From assembly GCA_944326545.1 (NCBI GenBank), contig CALVEH010000005.1:1-64000 (forward strand): DNA of 64,000 bases, read 5' to 3'. Below are positions 37,101-44,190 of the stretch, one piece after another; the stretch's first letter is position 1; each line of letters begins with the position of its first letter. The notes beneath the pieces were generated by a model. It worked only from the letters and a program-made list of their open reading frames with translations. It searched no databases and was not told where the DNA came from. This DNA is from Candidatus Gastranaerophilales bacterium (GTDB lineage: Bacteria > Cyanobacteriota > Vampirovibrionia > Gastranaerophilales > Gastranaerophilaceae). The position numbers were made by a program, and so were the translations under genes.

Positions 37101-37850
37101 GAACGTCTTTCAATGACAAGAGGTTTGAGCGTAGGTAACAACGCATACGGTTCTTTAATTGGTGCTGACTTCCCGCTTATCAAACTTAAAAACGGATGGA
37201 ATTTAGTTCCTACAGCTTATGTTGGTTATAATGGTGCACACCAACACTTTAGAGGTGTTAGTATGTATCAAAATGGCGCTCAATTGGGCTTAATGGGTAC
37301 AGCTTATAAAGGTAACTTCATTACTTCATTATTAGCTTATGGTGGAGGCTATGCTAATGATATGTCAATGAGCGGTGAATTTGGTTCAGGTAGCGACAAT
37401 ACAGGCAACTGGTTTGCAGGTGTTGCTTCTAAAACAGCGTACAATATTCACTTGCCTGCTGATTTCATTTTCCAACCAACAATAATGGCTGCTTATAATG
37501 CCTTTGGCTCTCAAAATTGGGGTTCTGATTTTGGGGTATTGAGTATGAGTTCAGGTATGCTTAACGGTATTAACGTTGCTCCTGGATTTAACTTGATATG
37601 GCAAAAGAAAACATTTAACATCTATGCAACAGCTCAAATGGTTTATAACATTATGGGTGGTGTAGATGGCAGAGCTGGTAATATTGATCTTGGGTATGTA
37701 AGAATGAGACATTCATACTTTGAATATGGTTTGGGTGTTTCTAAAACCTTTAAAGATCGCTTTAACGGATTCTTGCAGTTCACAATCAGAAATGGCGGTA
37801 GAACAGGTATCGGATTCTCTGGCGGTTTACAAATTAAAGTTGGTAAATAA
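31113..37850 (+). CDS. Giant repeat-built autotransporter (2245 aa)
   Basis: A signal peptide ends TSAFA before Asp27. Residues 95-260 carry five Pmp-like FxxN/GGAI units (FVNNRAEKG...GGAIYS, FINNNSATLGGAVF). From about 290 to 1460 a long-period module recurs about nine times, consensus SGFxGxYxQ-x(2)-GxTxV-x(2)-GxxFFGGxNxI, like autotransporter-associated beta-strand repeats. Residues about 1930-1960 look like a helical linker, and about 1960-2245 an autotransporter barrel of alternating aromatic/Gly strands. The last residues are GGLQIKVGK, so the usual terminal Phe/Trp is absent. AAGGAGAG precedes the ATG. A surface adhesin is likely; the ligand is unknown. Confidence 0.9.
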   Translation: MSKTKTKRMVASFLLLCAMSGTSAFADPLNWKPGDYLTNYIDSKDEVIFDTRNEFSGLTGSTTSNIAIPYSNDSAINVIFKGEDKTFKFYNNVTPDSGAAMYLFGDKASVTIEGISEFVNNRAEKGYGPYNGGAIYSHLASINFLKKAVFRENIANDGNGRGRGGAISSNGVTNFNGGVDFINNNSATLGGAVFVGKDGKLNIFGGEVLFNGNTSGDKGGAIYSEGQISLNSNGGAITFEGNKANNQNNDVYLAAGSLMLQGSNAITFNGSILGEAATTITNEAANLVLNGDNSDYQGTFTQASGKTTVKGKFFGGSNIHQINGGELVLAAANAIDGSKIAINNDANINVDVDTTMNGNISGNGNITLDNKDVTLTLLNDQSIFDGTYSQSSGNLVIGDGTVETKSFSGNNNISGGKVTVKNNATLSGTNNVSGGTVEVQGGGLLNGASTTLSDAGKIVLTSNAVLDGLKEMTNGTLSATGATFKGTSNISGGNVTIAGGSSISQGASLNIAGGNVNINQDLNLTNGNITGNNSSATITMNGSSLGISGDQSGFDGNFNMTGGTINIGQAVDASVDAADVTGGKFFGGNSNLTDTTVNIYDKGQIVVEGGKELNLDNTTINISNNGLSDNVDQYGVPISNGKESTISGTVVGDIDSSIIVDGEKTYLVVNGDMSGYIGDFIQNNGTTEVTGGTFFGGDNEIKNGNFIFRDDAKLSSDVEIIGEDVKLTIGNGDKGYTITDGNKVAVDGGSFVLTNVRMTETIFDNGTTDTPITINNSNLKLAEKAGFAGSAHYELGAGQGKDAHITMEDGSVAADGSTLTINKGSDLTIDADTMYELGHDGSGYTYTSGGKFEMDLIGDGNIYVNRKSNTTDADYSETLVFTSDNSGFVGQYLQSNRKTKFEGGKFFNGQNLITQNSSVDFDNGAEILGQNQIDAGSSFNINDAVIGETDKTRIVLNGGDLNINDTDFDLNIGIKNTIEGGNINKKADGSLTISANQHNYTGNYNQTGSGTTTVNAGNSFFGGKNTISAGIVDVTAGDSVDNAVMLAGQNIIDGTGTIRIGDFTNTDNLKDNKITINSDAATLELFSEEGNNKNTDVTFAIEGQGLVLHSGEGSLNLINAGENDLFENFEGTFKQENISLGADEKLITNVFGKFFKNSEIKNGTLNLKDGAELVEASTTKIAAGANLNIGTIADDTTVNPEKFDNNSKVTISGSIEGNGAVNISQGNVTLASTSDNSGFTGKYHQTGGTVIAENGSKFFGGGVISSLIEHGKLLFKQGAKLAEGKDVELSGNQYLSSGDLKTPVLNLDGRTNARFDGSNKLVLDDERESNEGFVFTNGILENAILHGVQDIVGNGNGVDDKDAVITLRTGSGLASDAVVSVSNGAELVFGTGSVAEKGSEIDVKEDGYLGLVSQNLDWHTIVTGDGSIAVMKDDRETGSPNINIYGDQSGFKGDFVQAAGRVTVKSGATLFGGTNDITGFIDVDDNDPNKIIKETSGDLYLEKGSLLGSDITVTNFDKTANAGVSTPHGRVFVEDKIFTQDGVELVDIDELINQNNLYYNNILKADGTVDVDSLKQININNGGLILSNGTIFETPNGTAVFERKENGIIDIGFSNNTGVNGDILLKRDTMLSYGDNAFIKDDSTLTMEDTAILNFINDNAVVNYNPTIVGGGSIYKEGLAATNISSAIDMTGEVNVKEGTLNFTNKDKVIFKKGDDLRQTGNLTVGSNSANANLSIVAKETQFDGNVVANAQEGTQSGLYLLGKNTNIGGNLDVNNTITSITGNTSIGGNWNIDGNSSLNLIGNYANTIDVAGDLILGENLKDGKLPIAFDYDPHRNKMDTIIVDSFINDKNSPLLITGINFVTSPADRTFSLDADRLIQQRNPQDQPYYDPTAFYANTAMGRYYLTNGSAGGPNLTGSLVYLNPQQYRGQVATIASWQNQLVVNNMLFDHMDVITRQLMDDQKTANKYASAQPQFAPYQYDLKGGSLWYKAYGNFERLSMTRGLSVGNNAYGSLIGADFPLIKLKNGWNLVPTAYVGYNGAHQHFRGVSMYQNGAQLGLMGTAYKGNFITSLLAYGGGYANDMSMSGEFGSGSDNTGNWFAGVASKTAYNIHLPADFIFQPTIMAAYNAFGSQNWGSDFGVLSMSSGMLNGINVAPGFNLIWQKKTFNIYATAQMVYNIMGGVDGRAGNIDLGYVRMRHSYFEYGLGVSKTFKDRFNGFLQFTIRNGGRTGIGFSGGLQIKVGK

Positions 37851-37867
37851 TCATAAAACCATAAAAG

Positions 37868-37899
37868 AAAAAGCTCCTTTTAAAAAAGGAGCTTTTTTT
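37868..37899 (+). terminator. Intrinsic terminator after the autotransporter
   Basis: A-run, GCTCC and GGAGC arms extended by A/T pairs, a short loop and a 7-T tail lie 18 nt after the stop codon. Confidence 0.85.
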
Positions 37900-37942
37900 G
37901 TTGCTAATTAAAGTAAAACAGTAAAAATCATGTATAAATTGC

Positions 37943-37971
37943 TTGAAAAAATAGTGACTTTCTTGTATTAT
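37943..37971 (+). promoter_or_regulatory. Promoter of the hydrogenase operon
   Basis: TTGAAA (37943-37948) and TATTAT (37966-37971) are 17 bp apart, about 93 nt before hydC. This is one of the best sigma-70-type matches in the window. Confidence 0.6.
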
Positions 37972-37984
37972 ATTGCCTGTAATA

Positions 37985-37998
37985 GTGATTAATATCAC
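37985..37998 (+). promoter_or_regulatory. Palindromic operator candidate (GTGA-N6-TCAC) at the hyd promoter
   Basis: The perfect palindrome GTGATTAATATCAC lies about 8-20 nt after the expected transcription start. Its GTGA-N6-TCAC core fits both the CRP/FNR superfamily and the centre of Rex sites. The position suggests repression. No regulator gene is nearby. Confidence 0.5.
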
Positions 37999-38063
37999 GA
38001 TTGATGGTCTATTGACTGTTAGTAAGGGTTAAAAACAGACAATTTTGTGTAAAGGAGATTTTA

Positions 38064-38567
38064 ATGAGCCCACAGACTCACGCAGGAATCGACTACTCAA
38101 AGGTAGATGAAATTTTATCTACTTTTGAATATAAGAAGTCGAATTTAATTGCAATTTTGCAAAAAGTACAGGAAGTATTTAGATTTTTACCTTTAGATGT
38201 TATGACATATATCGGTACCAAAATAGAAGGTCTCTCACCGGCTACCGTATATGGTGTTGCAACTTTCTACGCTCAATTTAGCTTAGAACCTAAAGGTAAG
38301 TATGAAATAAAAGTTTGTGACGGAACAGCATGTCACGTAAGAGGCTCAATGCCTGTATTGAATGCTGTTTATCAATGTTTGAATTTAAAAGATGGTGTTT
38401 ATACATCTGAGGATGGTTTGTTTTCTGTTGAAACTGTGAGCTGTTTGGGTGCATGTGGCCTTGCCCCTGTTGTTGTTGTTAACGATAAAGTTTATCCGCA
38501 AATGACTGCGGATGCTATAAAAATCGTTATAGCAACTATTATGAACGAAGAAGAAGAGGGCAAATAG
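38064..38567 (+). CDS. hydC: NADH-linked [FeFe] hydrogenase subunit HydC (NuoE-like)
   Basis: This is the thioredoxin-fold [2Fe-2S] subunit of the trimeric, probably electron-bifurcating hydrogenase. The 167 residues have the NuoE pattern of cluster cysteines: CDGTACHVRG near residue 91 and SCLGACGLAP near 130. The strong SD AAAGGAG precedes the ATG. hydB begins 1 nt after the stop. Confidence 0.93.
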   Translation: MSPQTHAGIDYSKVDEILSTFEYKKSNLIAILQKVQEVFRFLPLDVMTYIGTKIEGLSPATVYGVATFYAQFSLEPKGKYEIKVCDGTACHVRGSMPVLNAVYQCLNLKDGVYTSEDGLFSVETVSCLGACGLAPVVVVNDKVYPQMTADAIKIVIATIMNEEEEGK

Positions 38568-38568
38568 T

Positions 38569-40425
38569 ATGACATCAACATTAATAAATATAAAAGCAGA
38601 ACAGGAAAAAGTTAAAGAAGCTATAAAAGCACAAGGTCTTAGAGTTCTAGTATGTGCAGGTACGGGATGTGTAGCAAACGGTTCTTTAAAAGTTATTGAA
38701 AAATTTAAAGAACTTGGCGCAGATGTACGTCCTATGACACATCAAGATAAAGTTACAGTAGTTCCGACAGGTTGTCACGGTTTTTGTGAACAAGGCGTAC
38801 TTGTTGTTATTCCTGATTTGGATGTTACTTATGTAAAAGTTCACGTTGAAGATGTGGAAGAAATTGTAGAAAGTCACATAAAAGAAGGTAAACCAGTTGA
38901 AAGACTTCTTTACGTTGACCCAAAGACAAACGAACACGTTTTCAAAAATGAGCATATTAATTTCTATGCTAAACAAACAAGAACAACATTGGCTAACTGC
39001 GGTGAAATAAACGCAGAATCTCTTGATGAAGCTTTAGCTGTTGGTGCTTATCAAGCATTACATAAAGTTTTAGAAAAAGGCGATTCTGATTGGGTAATCG
39101 ATGAAATTACAAAATCAGGCCTAAGAGGCAGAGGCGGCGGAGGATTCCCAACCGGTATGAAATGGAAATTTACTGCTGCAAATAAAGGTGGAAAAAGTTA
39201 TGTAGTTTGTAACGGTGACGAAGGTGACCCGGGCGCTTTCATGGATAGAAGTGTTATGGAAGGTGACCCGCATAAACTTCTTGAAGGTATGGCTATTGCA
39301 GGCTATGCAATTGGTGCAGATGAAGCTTATATCTACGTAAGAGCTGAATATCCGCTTGCTATCCATCGTTTAAGAGTTGCTATTGACGAAGCAGAAAAAA
39401 GAGGCTATCTTGGCAAAAACATTATGGGCTCTGACTTCAACTTTACTATACATATTAAAGAAGGTGCCGGTGCATTTGTTTGTGGTGAAGAAACAGCTCT
39501 TATCGCTTCTATCGAAGGTGAAAGAGGTATGCCAAGACCAAAACCGCCATTCCCTGCTAATAAAGGTTTGTTTGGCAGACCTACTTTGATTAACAACGTA
39601 GAAACTCTTGCCAACGTGGCTCCAATTATCCTAAAAGGTGCTGATTGGTTCAGCTCTATGGGTACAGAAAAGTCTAAAGGTACAAAAACTTTTGCATTAA
39701 CAGGTGAAGTTAATAATACAGGTCTTATAGAAGTTCCAATGGGAACAACTTTAAGAGAAATCGTATTTGATATAGGCGGCGGTATAAGAGGCGGTAAGAA
39801 ATTCAAAGCCGTACAAATCGGAGGTCCTTCAGGCGGTTGTTTGACAGAAGAACACTTAGACTTACCTATGGATTACGATAACTTAATCGCTGCAGGCGCA
39901 ATGGTAGGTTCAGGCGGTCTTGTTGTTATGAACGAAGACACTTGTATTGTTGAAGTAGCAAGATTCTTTATGAACTTCACTCAAAACGAATCTTGCGGTA
40001 AGTGTGTTCCTTGCCGTGAAGGTACAAAAAACATGTTAAAAATCTTGGAAAGAATAGTAAAAGGTAAAGGTGAGATGAAAGACCTTGATACCCTTGAAGA
40101 ATTGGCTGTTGCTGTAAAAGACGGTTCTTTATGCGGACTTGGTAAAACAGCTCCTAACCCTGTTCTTTCTACATTAAAATATTTCAGAGACGAGTATATC
40201 GCTCACATTAAAGACAAGAGATGTCCTGCAGGTGTTTGTGAAGCAATGAAAACAATTCATATTGTTGAAGAGCTTTGCAAAGGCTGTACAAAATGTGCAA
40301 GAAATTGTCCTGTTGGCGCAATTGAAGGAACAGTCAGAAATCCTCACCACATTGATCAATCTAAATGTATTAAATGCGGTGCTTGTTTGAGCGCTTGTCC
40401 GTTTAAAGCAATTAAACAAAATTAA
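38569..40425 (+). CDS. hydB: NADH-linked [FeFe] hydrogenase subunit HydB (NuoF-like)
   Basis: HydB is the NADH- and FMN-binding subunit, where bifurcation between NADH and ferredoxin is thought to occur. The 618 residues have an N-terminal [2Fe-2S] thioredoxin-like domain (CAGTGC, GCHGFC), the NuoF core with GRGGGGFPTG near residue 187, the 4Fe-4S site SCGKCVPCREGT near 476, and a C-terminal two-cluster ferredoxin domain (CKGCTKCARNCP, CIKCGACLSACP) from about 570. The extra ferredoxin tail separates HydB from plain NuoF. Confidence 0.95.
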   Translation: MTSTLINIKAEQEKVKEAIKAQGLRVLVCAGTGCVANGSLKVIEKFKELGADVRPMTHQDKVTVVPTGCHGFCEQGVLVVIPDLDVTYVKVHVEDVEEIVESHIKEGKPVERLLYVDPKTNEHVFKNEHINFYAKQTRTTLANCGEINAESLDEALAVGAYQALHKVLEKGDSDWVIDEITKSGLRGRGGGGFPTGMKWKFTAANKGGKSYVVCNGDEGDPGAFMDRSVMEGDPHKLLEGMAIAGYAIGADEAYIYVRAEYPLAIHRLRVAIDEAEKRGYLGKNIMGSDFNFTIHIKEGAGAFVCGEETALIASIEGERGMPRPKPPFPANKGLFGRPTLINNVETLANVAPIILKGADWFSSMGTEKSKGTKTFALTGEVNNTGLIEVPMGTTLREIVFDIGGGIRGGKKFKAVQIGGPSGGCLTEEHLDLPMDYDNLIAAGAMVGSGGLVVMNEDTCIVEVARFFMNFTQNESCGKCVPCREGTKNMLKILERIVKGKGEMKDLDTLEELAVAVKDGSLCGLGKTAPNPVLSTLKYFRDEYIAHIKDKRCPAGVCEAMKTIHIVEELCKGCTKCARNCPVGAIEGTVRNPHHIDQSKCIKCGACLSACPFKAIKQN

Positions 40426-40443
40426 TATACAGAACTTTCAAAA

Positions 40444-40473
40444 CTGTCGGAAGGCATTCAGTGCATACGACAG
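40444..40473 (+). other. Hairpin between hydB and hydA
   Basis: CTGTCG (40444-40449) and CGACAG (40468-40473) form a 6-bp stem around an 18-nt loop that itself can fold (GCA/TGC). It lies in the only sizable gap (78 nt) in the operon. No T-run follows. Confidence 0.45.
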
Positions 40474-40503
40474 ATAAGTTAGAAGATAAAAGGAATAAAA
40501 AAA

Positions 40504-42288
40504 ATGAGCGATAAAAAAACACTTATAATAAATGGCAAAGAGGTTGAGTTCACAGACGAACCTAACCTTCTTGAAGTCATCAGAAAAGCAGGCTTTAACG
40601 TTCCGACTTTTTGTTATCGTCCGGACTTAACACAATACGGCGCTTGCAGAATGTGCGTTGTGGAAGTTGAATATCCTAACGGAAGAACTTTAATCAACTC
40701 ATCTTGTACAATGCCACCTGAAGCAAACATCAAAGTTAAAACAAATACAGAACGTACAAGAAGAATCAGAAAAACAGTTTTGGAATTGCTTTTAGCTAAC
40801 CACGACAGAGAATGTACAACTTGTGATAAATCCGGCAAGTGCGAACTTCAACAGTACGCTGAAGAGTACGGAATTAAAGATGTTTCTAAGTATGTGGAAA
40901 AGAGAAAAGAAGATTTTCTGCCTATAGACAACTCAAACCCTGCTCTTGTTCGTGACCCTAACAAATGTATCTTGTGCGGTGCTTGTGTAAGAGCTTGTAC
41001 TGAGTTTCAAGGCCATTCTGTGTTGGGCTTTGCTAACAGAGGTTCTAAAACTCTTGTTCAACCTATTGCAGGAAAAGCTCTTTCTAAAGTTGACTGCGTA
41101 TTCTGCGGTCAATGTCAGGCAGTTTGTCCGACAGGCGCATTAACAATTAAAAACGAAGTTAATGACGTATGGAGCCTTATTACTGATCCAAATAAAAAGG
41201 TTTTGGCTCAAATTGCACCTTCTGTTCGTGTTGCTATTGGTGAAGAATTCGGACTTGAGCCTGGAGCAAACTCTATCGGACTAATTAACGCTGCTTTAAA
41301 AGAAATAGGCTTTGATTTAGTATTTGATACAAACTTCTCTGCAGATTTAACAATTATGGAAGAAGCTCACGAGTTTGTAGAACGTGTAAGCAAGGGTGAA
41401 AATCTTCCTTTATTCACTTCTTGTTGTCCGGCTTGGGTAAGATACCTTGAAACACAACATCCTGAAATGTTAAATCACCTTTCAAGCTGTAAATCTCCAC
41501 AAGGAATGCTTTCTCCAATATTAAGAGAGCTTGTACCACAGTACTTTGAAGGTTACACAAGTGAAAATATTAACATTGTATCTATAATGCCTTGTACAGC
41601 TAAAAAAGTTGAAGCAAAACGTGCGCAATTAAGAAAAGACGGCAAGTTTGAAACAGATTATGTTTTAACAACTCAAGAACTTGCAAAAATGATTAAGAGT
41701 GCAGGTATTGATTTCAAATCTTTAGAACCGATTGAAGGCGATTCACCATTTGCTCAATACACTGGTGCCGGTACTATCTTTGGTGCATCAGGTGGTGTTG
41801 CTGAAGCTGCTGTTAGAACAGCTTATGAATTTGTGACAGGAGAGCCACTTTCTGATTTAGACATCAAAGGTATGAGAGGTGTTGATAAAAACCACAGATG
41901 CAAAGATGTTGAAATTGACATAAAAGGAACAAAAGTAAAAGTAAGAGTTGTTTCTACTTTAAAAGAAGCTGAAAAATCTTTGCAAGAAATTAAAAACGGC
42001 ACAGCTGATTTCCATATGTTAGAAGTAATGGCTTGTCCTGGTGGTTGTATCAACGGTGGTGGTCAACCAAGAAGCTGTGATGATTCTCATATTAAAGAAA
42101 AAAGAGCAGCTGGCCTTTATAAAGAAGATACAGAACTCACTTACAGACGTTCGAATGACAACCCTGATATTAAAAAACTTTATAAAGAGTTTTTAGAAGC
42201 TCCTGGATCTCACAAGGCTCATGAACTTTTACATACAGCTTATCAAGACAAATTTAAAGGCTCTTATAAAGATGTAGTAAAAAACTAG
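40504..42288 (+). CDS. hydA: [FeFe] hydrogenase catalytic subunit HydA
   Basis: HydA reduces protons to H2 at the H-cluster. The 594 residues have an N-terminal [2Fe-2S] domain (GACRMC), the His-ligated 4Fe-4S motif HDRECTTCDKSGKC, two 4Fe-4S ferredoxin motifs (CILCGACVRAC, CVFCGQCQAVCP), then the H-cluster signatures TSCCPAW near 305, MPCTAKKVE near 362 and MACPGGCINGGGQP near 509. All three H-cluster motifs are intact, so the enzyme should be active if matured. With hydC and hydB it makes an NADH-dependent, probably ferredoxin-coupled complex. Confidence 0.96.
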   Translation: MSDKKTLIINGKEVEFTDEPNLLEVIRKAGFNVPTFCYRPDLTQYGACRMCVVEVEYPNGRTLINSSCTMPPEANIKVKTNTERTRRIRKTVLELLLANHDRECTTCDKSGKCELQQYAEEYGIKDVSKYVEKRKEDFLPIDNSNPALVRDPNKCILCGACVRACTEFQGHSVLGFANRGSKTLVQPIAGKALSKVDCVFCGQCQAVCPTGALTIKNEVNDVWSLITDPNKKVLAQIAPSVRVAIGEEFGLEPGANSIGLINAALKEIGFDLVFDTNFSADLTIMEEAHEFVERVSKGENLPLFTSCCPAWVRYLETQHPEMLNHLSSCKSPQGMLSPILRELVPQYFEGYTSENINIVSIMPCTAKKVEAKRAQLRKDGKFETDYVLTTQELAKMIKSAGIDFKSLEPIEGDSPFAQYTGAGTIFGASGGVAEAAVRTAYEFVTGEPLSDLDIKGMRGVDKNHRCKDVEIDIKGTKVKVRVVSTLKEAEKSLQEIKNGTADFHMLEVMACPGGCINGGGQPRSCDDSHIKEKRAAGLYKEDTELTYRRSNDNPDIKKLYKEFLEAPGSHKAHELLHTAYQDKFKGSYKDVVKN

Positions 42289-42322
42289 TGTAAAAATTAG
42301 TTAGTATTTCAAGTAAAAAATG

Positions 42323-42368
42323 CAATCCTTGTTCTTTAGGTTATTTAATAAGAGCAAGGATTGTTTTT
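42323..42368 (+). terminator. Terminator-like hairpin ending at the next start codon
   Basis: CAATCCTTGTTCTT (42323-42336) pairs with AAGAGCAAGGATTG (42350-42363) over 14 bp with one G-U pair, loop 13 nt, followed by TTTTT. ATG 42369 comes directly after the T-run. It should end the hyd operon, yet it also holds the AAGGA ribosome site of the next gene in its 3' arm. Confidence 0.75.
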
Positions 42369-43538
42369 ATGGACTTCAAAATAAAAAGTAAGGCAGAATA
42401 TACCTATAGACCACAAATTAATAAACCTGAAAAAACAGATAAGGTTGAAAAAAAAGATAATAAAAACATAAAAAGAGTTTTTATCTCAACTGTATCCGCA
42501 ATTGCTGCATTGGGAGTATGTTTTGTTGCAAGAAAAAGCTTTGGGAAAAACTTTATAAAAAATCATGTGGATAGTAAAGTTAATAGTATGGCAAACGCAT
42601 ATTCAAACATTACAAATACAGAATCTAAATTGTCAGGAATAACTGATTTAATTAGCATATTCTTAAAAGGTTCTGATGCTGAAATAGAAACAGTCTTTAA
42701 AACACATGATTTTTCTCAATACGGAAGAAATGGAATCCCTCTAAAATATCCAAGAGAAAAATTTATTGAAGATATTAATAATGTTTTAAAAACTTTGCCT
42801 GAACAAAAGCAAAACGAAACGTTGAAACAGTTTAACCTCGTTAGAGGCTATAAAGATATAGACGGAATTCCTGTTTTGTCAAAACAACTTGACGGCTCTA
42901 AAGAGTCTGACGAAATCAAAAAAATAATAGAAAATTTTTATTATAATAACGAAAGTGTGTCTTCTGACCCTAAAGTAAAAAAAGCTTTTGACTGTATTAT
43001 CAAAGGTTTTCCAGAGTTTAATATGGCGATTGGAAAAGTTCAACACGGAACTCACCTATATTCAGTTGATATCCATTCATTGACGGTTTTACAAAAGTCT
43101 ATGCAAAATCCTGCTTATCAAAAACTATCAGAAGAAGGTAAAGAAGTTTTAAAATTAACTGCTCTAATTCATGATTTTGGTAAAAAAGGTAATGTAATAA
43201 CAAAAGGACATGCAACAACAAGCTGTGAATATGCAAAAATGTTTATTGACAATTACAACTTGTCTCAAAACATAAAAAACAGAGTGCTACGTCATATCGA
43301 AAATCATCACTGGTTTGAATTTTTTAATAAAGGGCTTTTAAAAGTGCAAGATGTATTAAACATTTTCAAAACACCAGAAGACGTAGAAATTGCTAAAATA
43401 TTAGCTAAATCTGATTTTGAGAGCGTTAGCCCTGATTTTCACCTTTATATGATGAATCGTTTTAAACCACTGACTCAAGCTGAATTTGATAATGAATTTT
43501 TACAAAAAACAGCTCAAATTACGGCATCAAAATCATAA
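42369..43538 (+). CDS. HD-domain protein, membrane-anchored, unknown substrate
   Basis: This 389-residue protein has a basic N-terminus, one hydrophobic segment (about 36-53, STVSAIAALGVCFVA) and a C-terminal HD-type phosphohydrolase domain. The metal motif is LIHDFGKKG with His268-Asp269, preceded by DIHSLTVL and followed by HATTSCEYA and RHIENHHW. Most HD proteins act on nucleotides or cyclic nucleotides, but the substrate cannot be assigned. The only ribosome site (AAGGA) lies inside the upstream hairpin. Confidence 0.8.
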   Translation: MDFKIKSKAEYTYRPQINKPEKTDKVEKKDNKNIKRVFISTVSAIAALGVCFVARKSFGKNFIKNHVDSKVNSMANAYSNITNTESKLSGITDLISIFLKGSDAEIETVFKTHDFSQYGRNGIPLKYPREKFIEDINNVLKTLPEQKQNETLKQFNLVRGYKDIDGIPVLSKQLDGSKESDEIKKIIENFYYNNESVSSDPKVKKAFDCIIKGFPEFNMAIGKVQHGTHLYSVDIHSLTVLQKSMQNPAYQKLSEEGKEVLKLTALIHDFGKKGNVITKGHATTSCEYAKMFIDNYNLSQNIKNRVLRHIENHHWFEFFNKGLLKVQDVLNIFKTPEDVEIAKILAKSDFESVSPDFHLYMMNRFKPLTQAEFDNEFLQKTAQITASKS

Positions 43539-43542
43539 CAGT

Positions 43543-44043
43543 CTATTTAAATTTGTCCTTGATTTTTATTATTGCACCTTCTCTTTCAGCATTTGTTCCG
43601 CCTTCACATTTTATGCTGATAAGTTTTTTGTTTTTCCAGATATACAGCGCTTCGCAGTTTGTTGTGTTAGTTTCTATTATTTCTTTACCAACCTGTTTGC
43701 ATTTGCCGCTTGTATACATTTTTTTAGTTTCGTTAGAGTATATTTGCTTGCATTGTTCATATTTTTCAGGGGTTAAATTTCCGTTAAAATCTCTTCTTTT
43801 ATACGCACATATATCATTAACGTTACTTTTTGGATTATAGAGATATTCTTTGGAATAATAATCAACAATACTTACGGTATTGTCATTATAGAAAAAAGCA
43901 GATTGTATTTCAGGTTCACATAAATACATTTCCATCTTGATCCCGCTGTTTGTGAGATTAAGAACCGTAAATAGACCGGAAAATGCAAAAATAATAACGC
44001 CTGTTACTATTATGATGAGAGGTAATTTTCTATAATCAAACAT
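43543..44043 (-). CDS. Hypothetical membrane-anchored protein
   Basis: This unrecognised 166-residue protein has one N-terminal membrane helix (about 8-30, LIIIVTGVIIFAFSGLF), then a likely external domain with six cysteines (including LCEPEI, DICAYKR, YEQCKQ, SGKCKQV, NCEALY, IKCEGG) that could form disulfides. The start ATG 44043 has AAGGAG upstream. It is convergent with the HD-domain gene, which ends 4 nt away. Confidence 0.72.
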   Translation of the reverse strand: MFDYRKLPLIIIVTGVIIFAFSGLFTVLNLTNSGIKMEMYLCEPEIQSAFFYNDNTVSIVDYYSKEYLYNPKSNVNDICAYKRRDFNGNLTPEKYEQCKQIYSNETKKMYTSGKCKQVGKEIIETNTTNCEALYIWKNKKLISIKCEGGTNAEREGAIIKIKDKFK

Positions 44044-44119
44044 TTAAAACTCCTTGCAATATTATTATAACAAATAAAAATGAATTGCCTAATTTGTACA
44101 CTGTTTGTCGTATATTTAA

Positions 44120-44146
44120 TTGTCATAGTTGCTTTTATGCTAGAAT
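44120..44146 (+). promoter_or_regulatory. Candidate promoter of dgt
   Basis: TTGTCA (44120-44125) and the extended -10 TGC plus TAGAAT (44141-44146) are 15 bp apart, about 45 nt before the dgt start. Confidence 0.4.
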
Positions 44147-44190
44147 GTACTTGACTATCACCTATTTAAAATAAGCAAAAGAGATAATAT

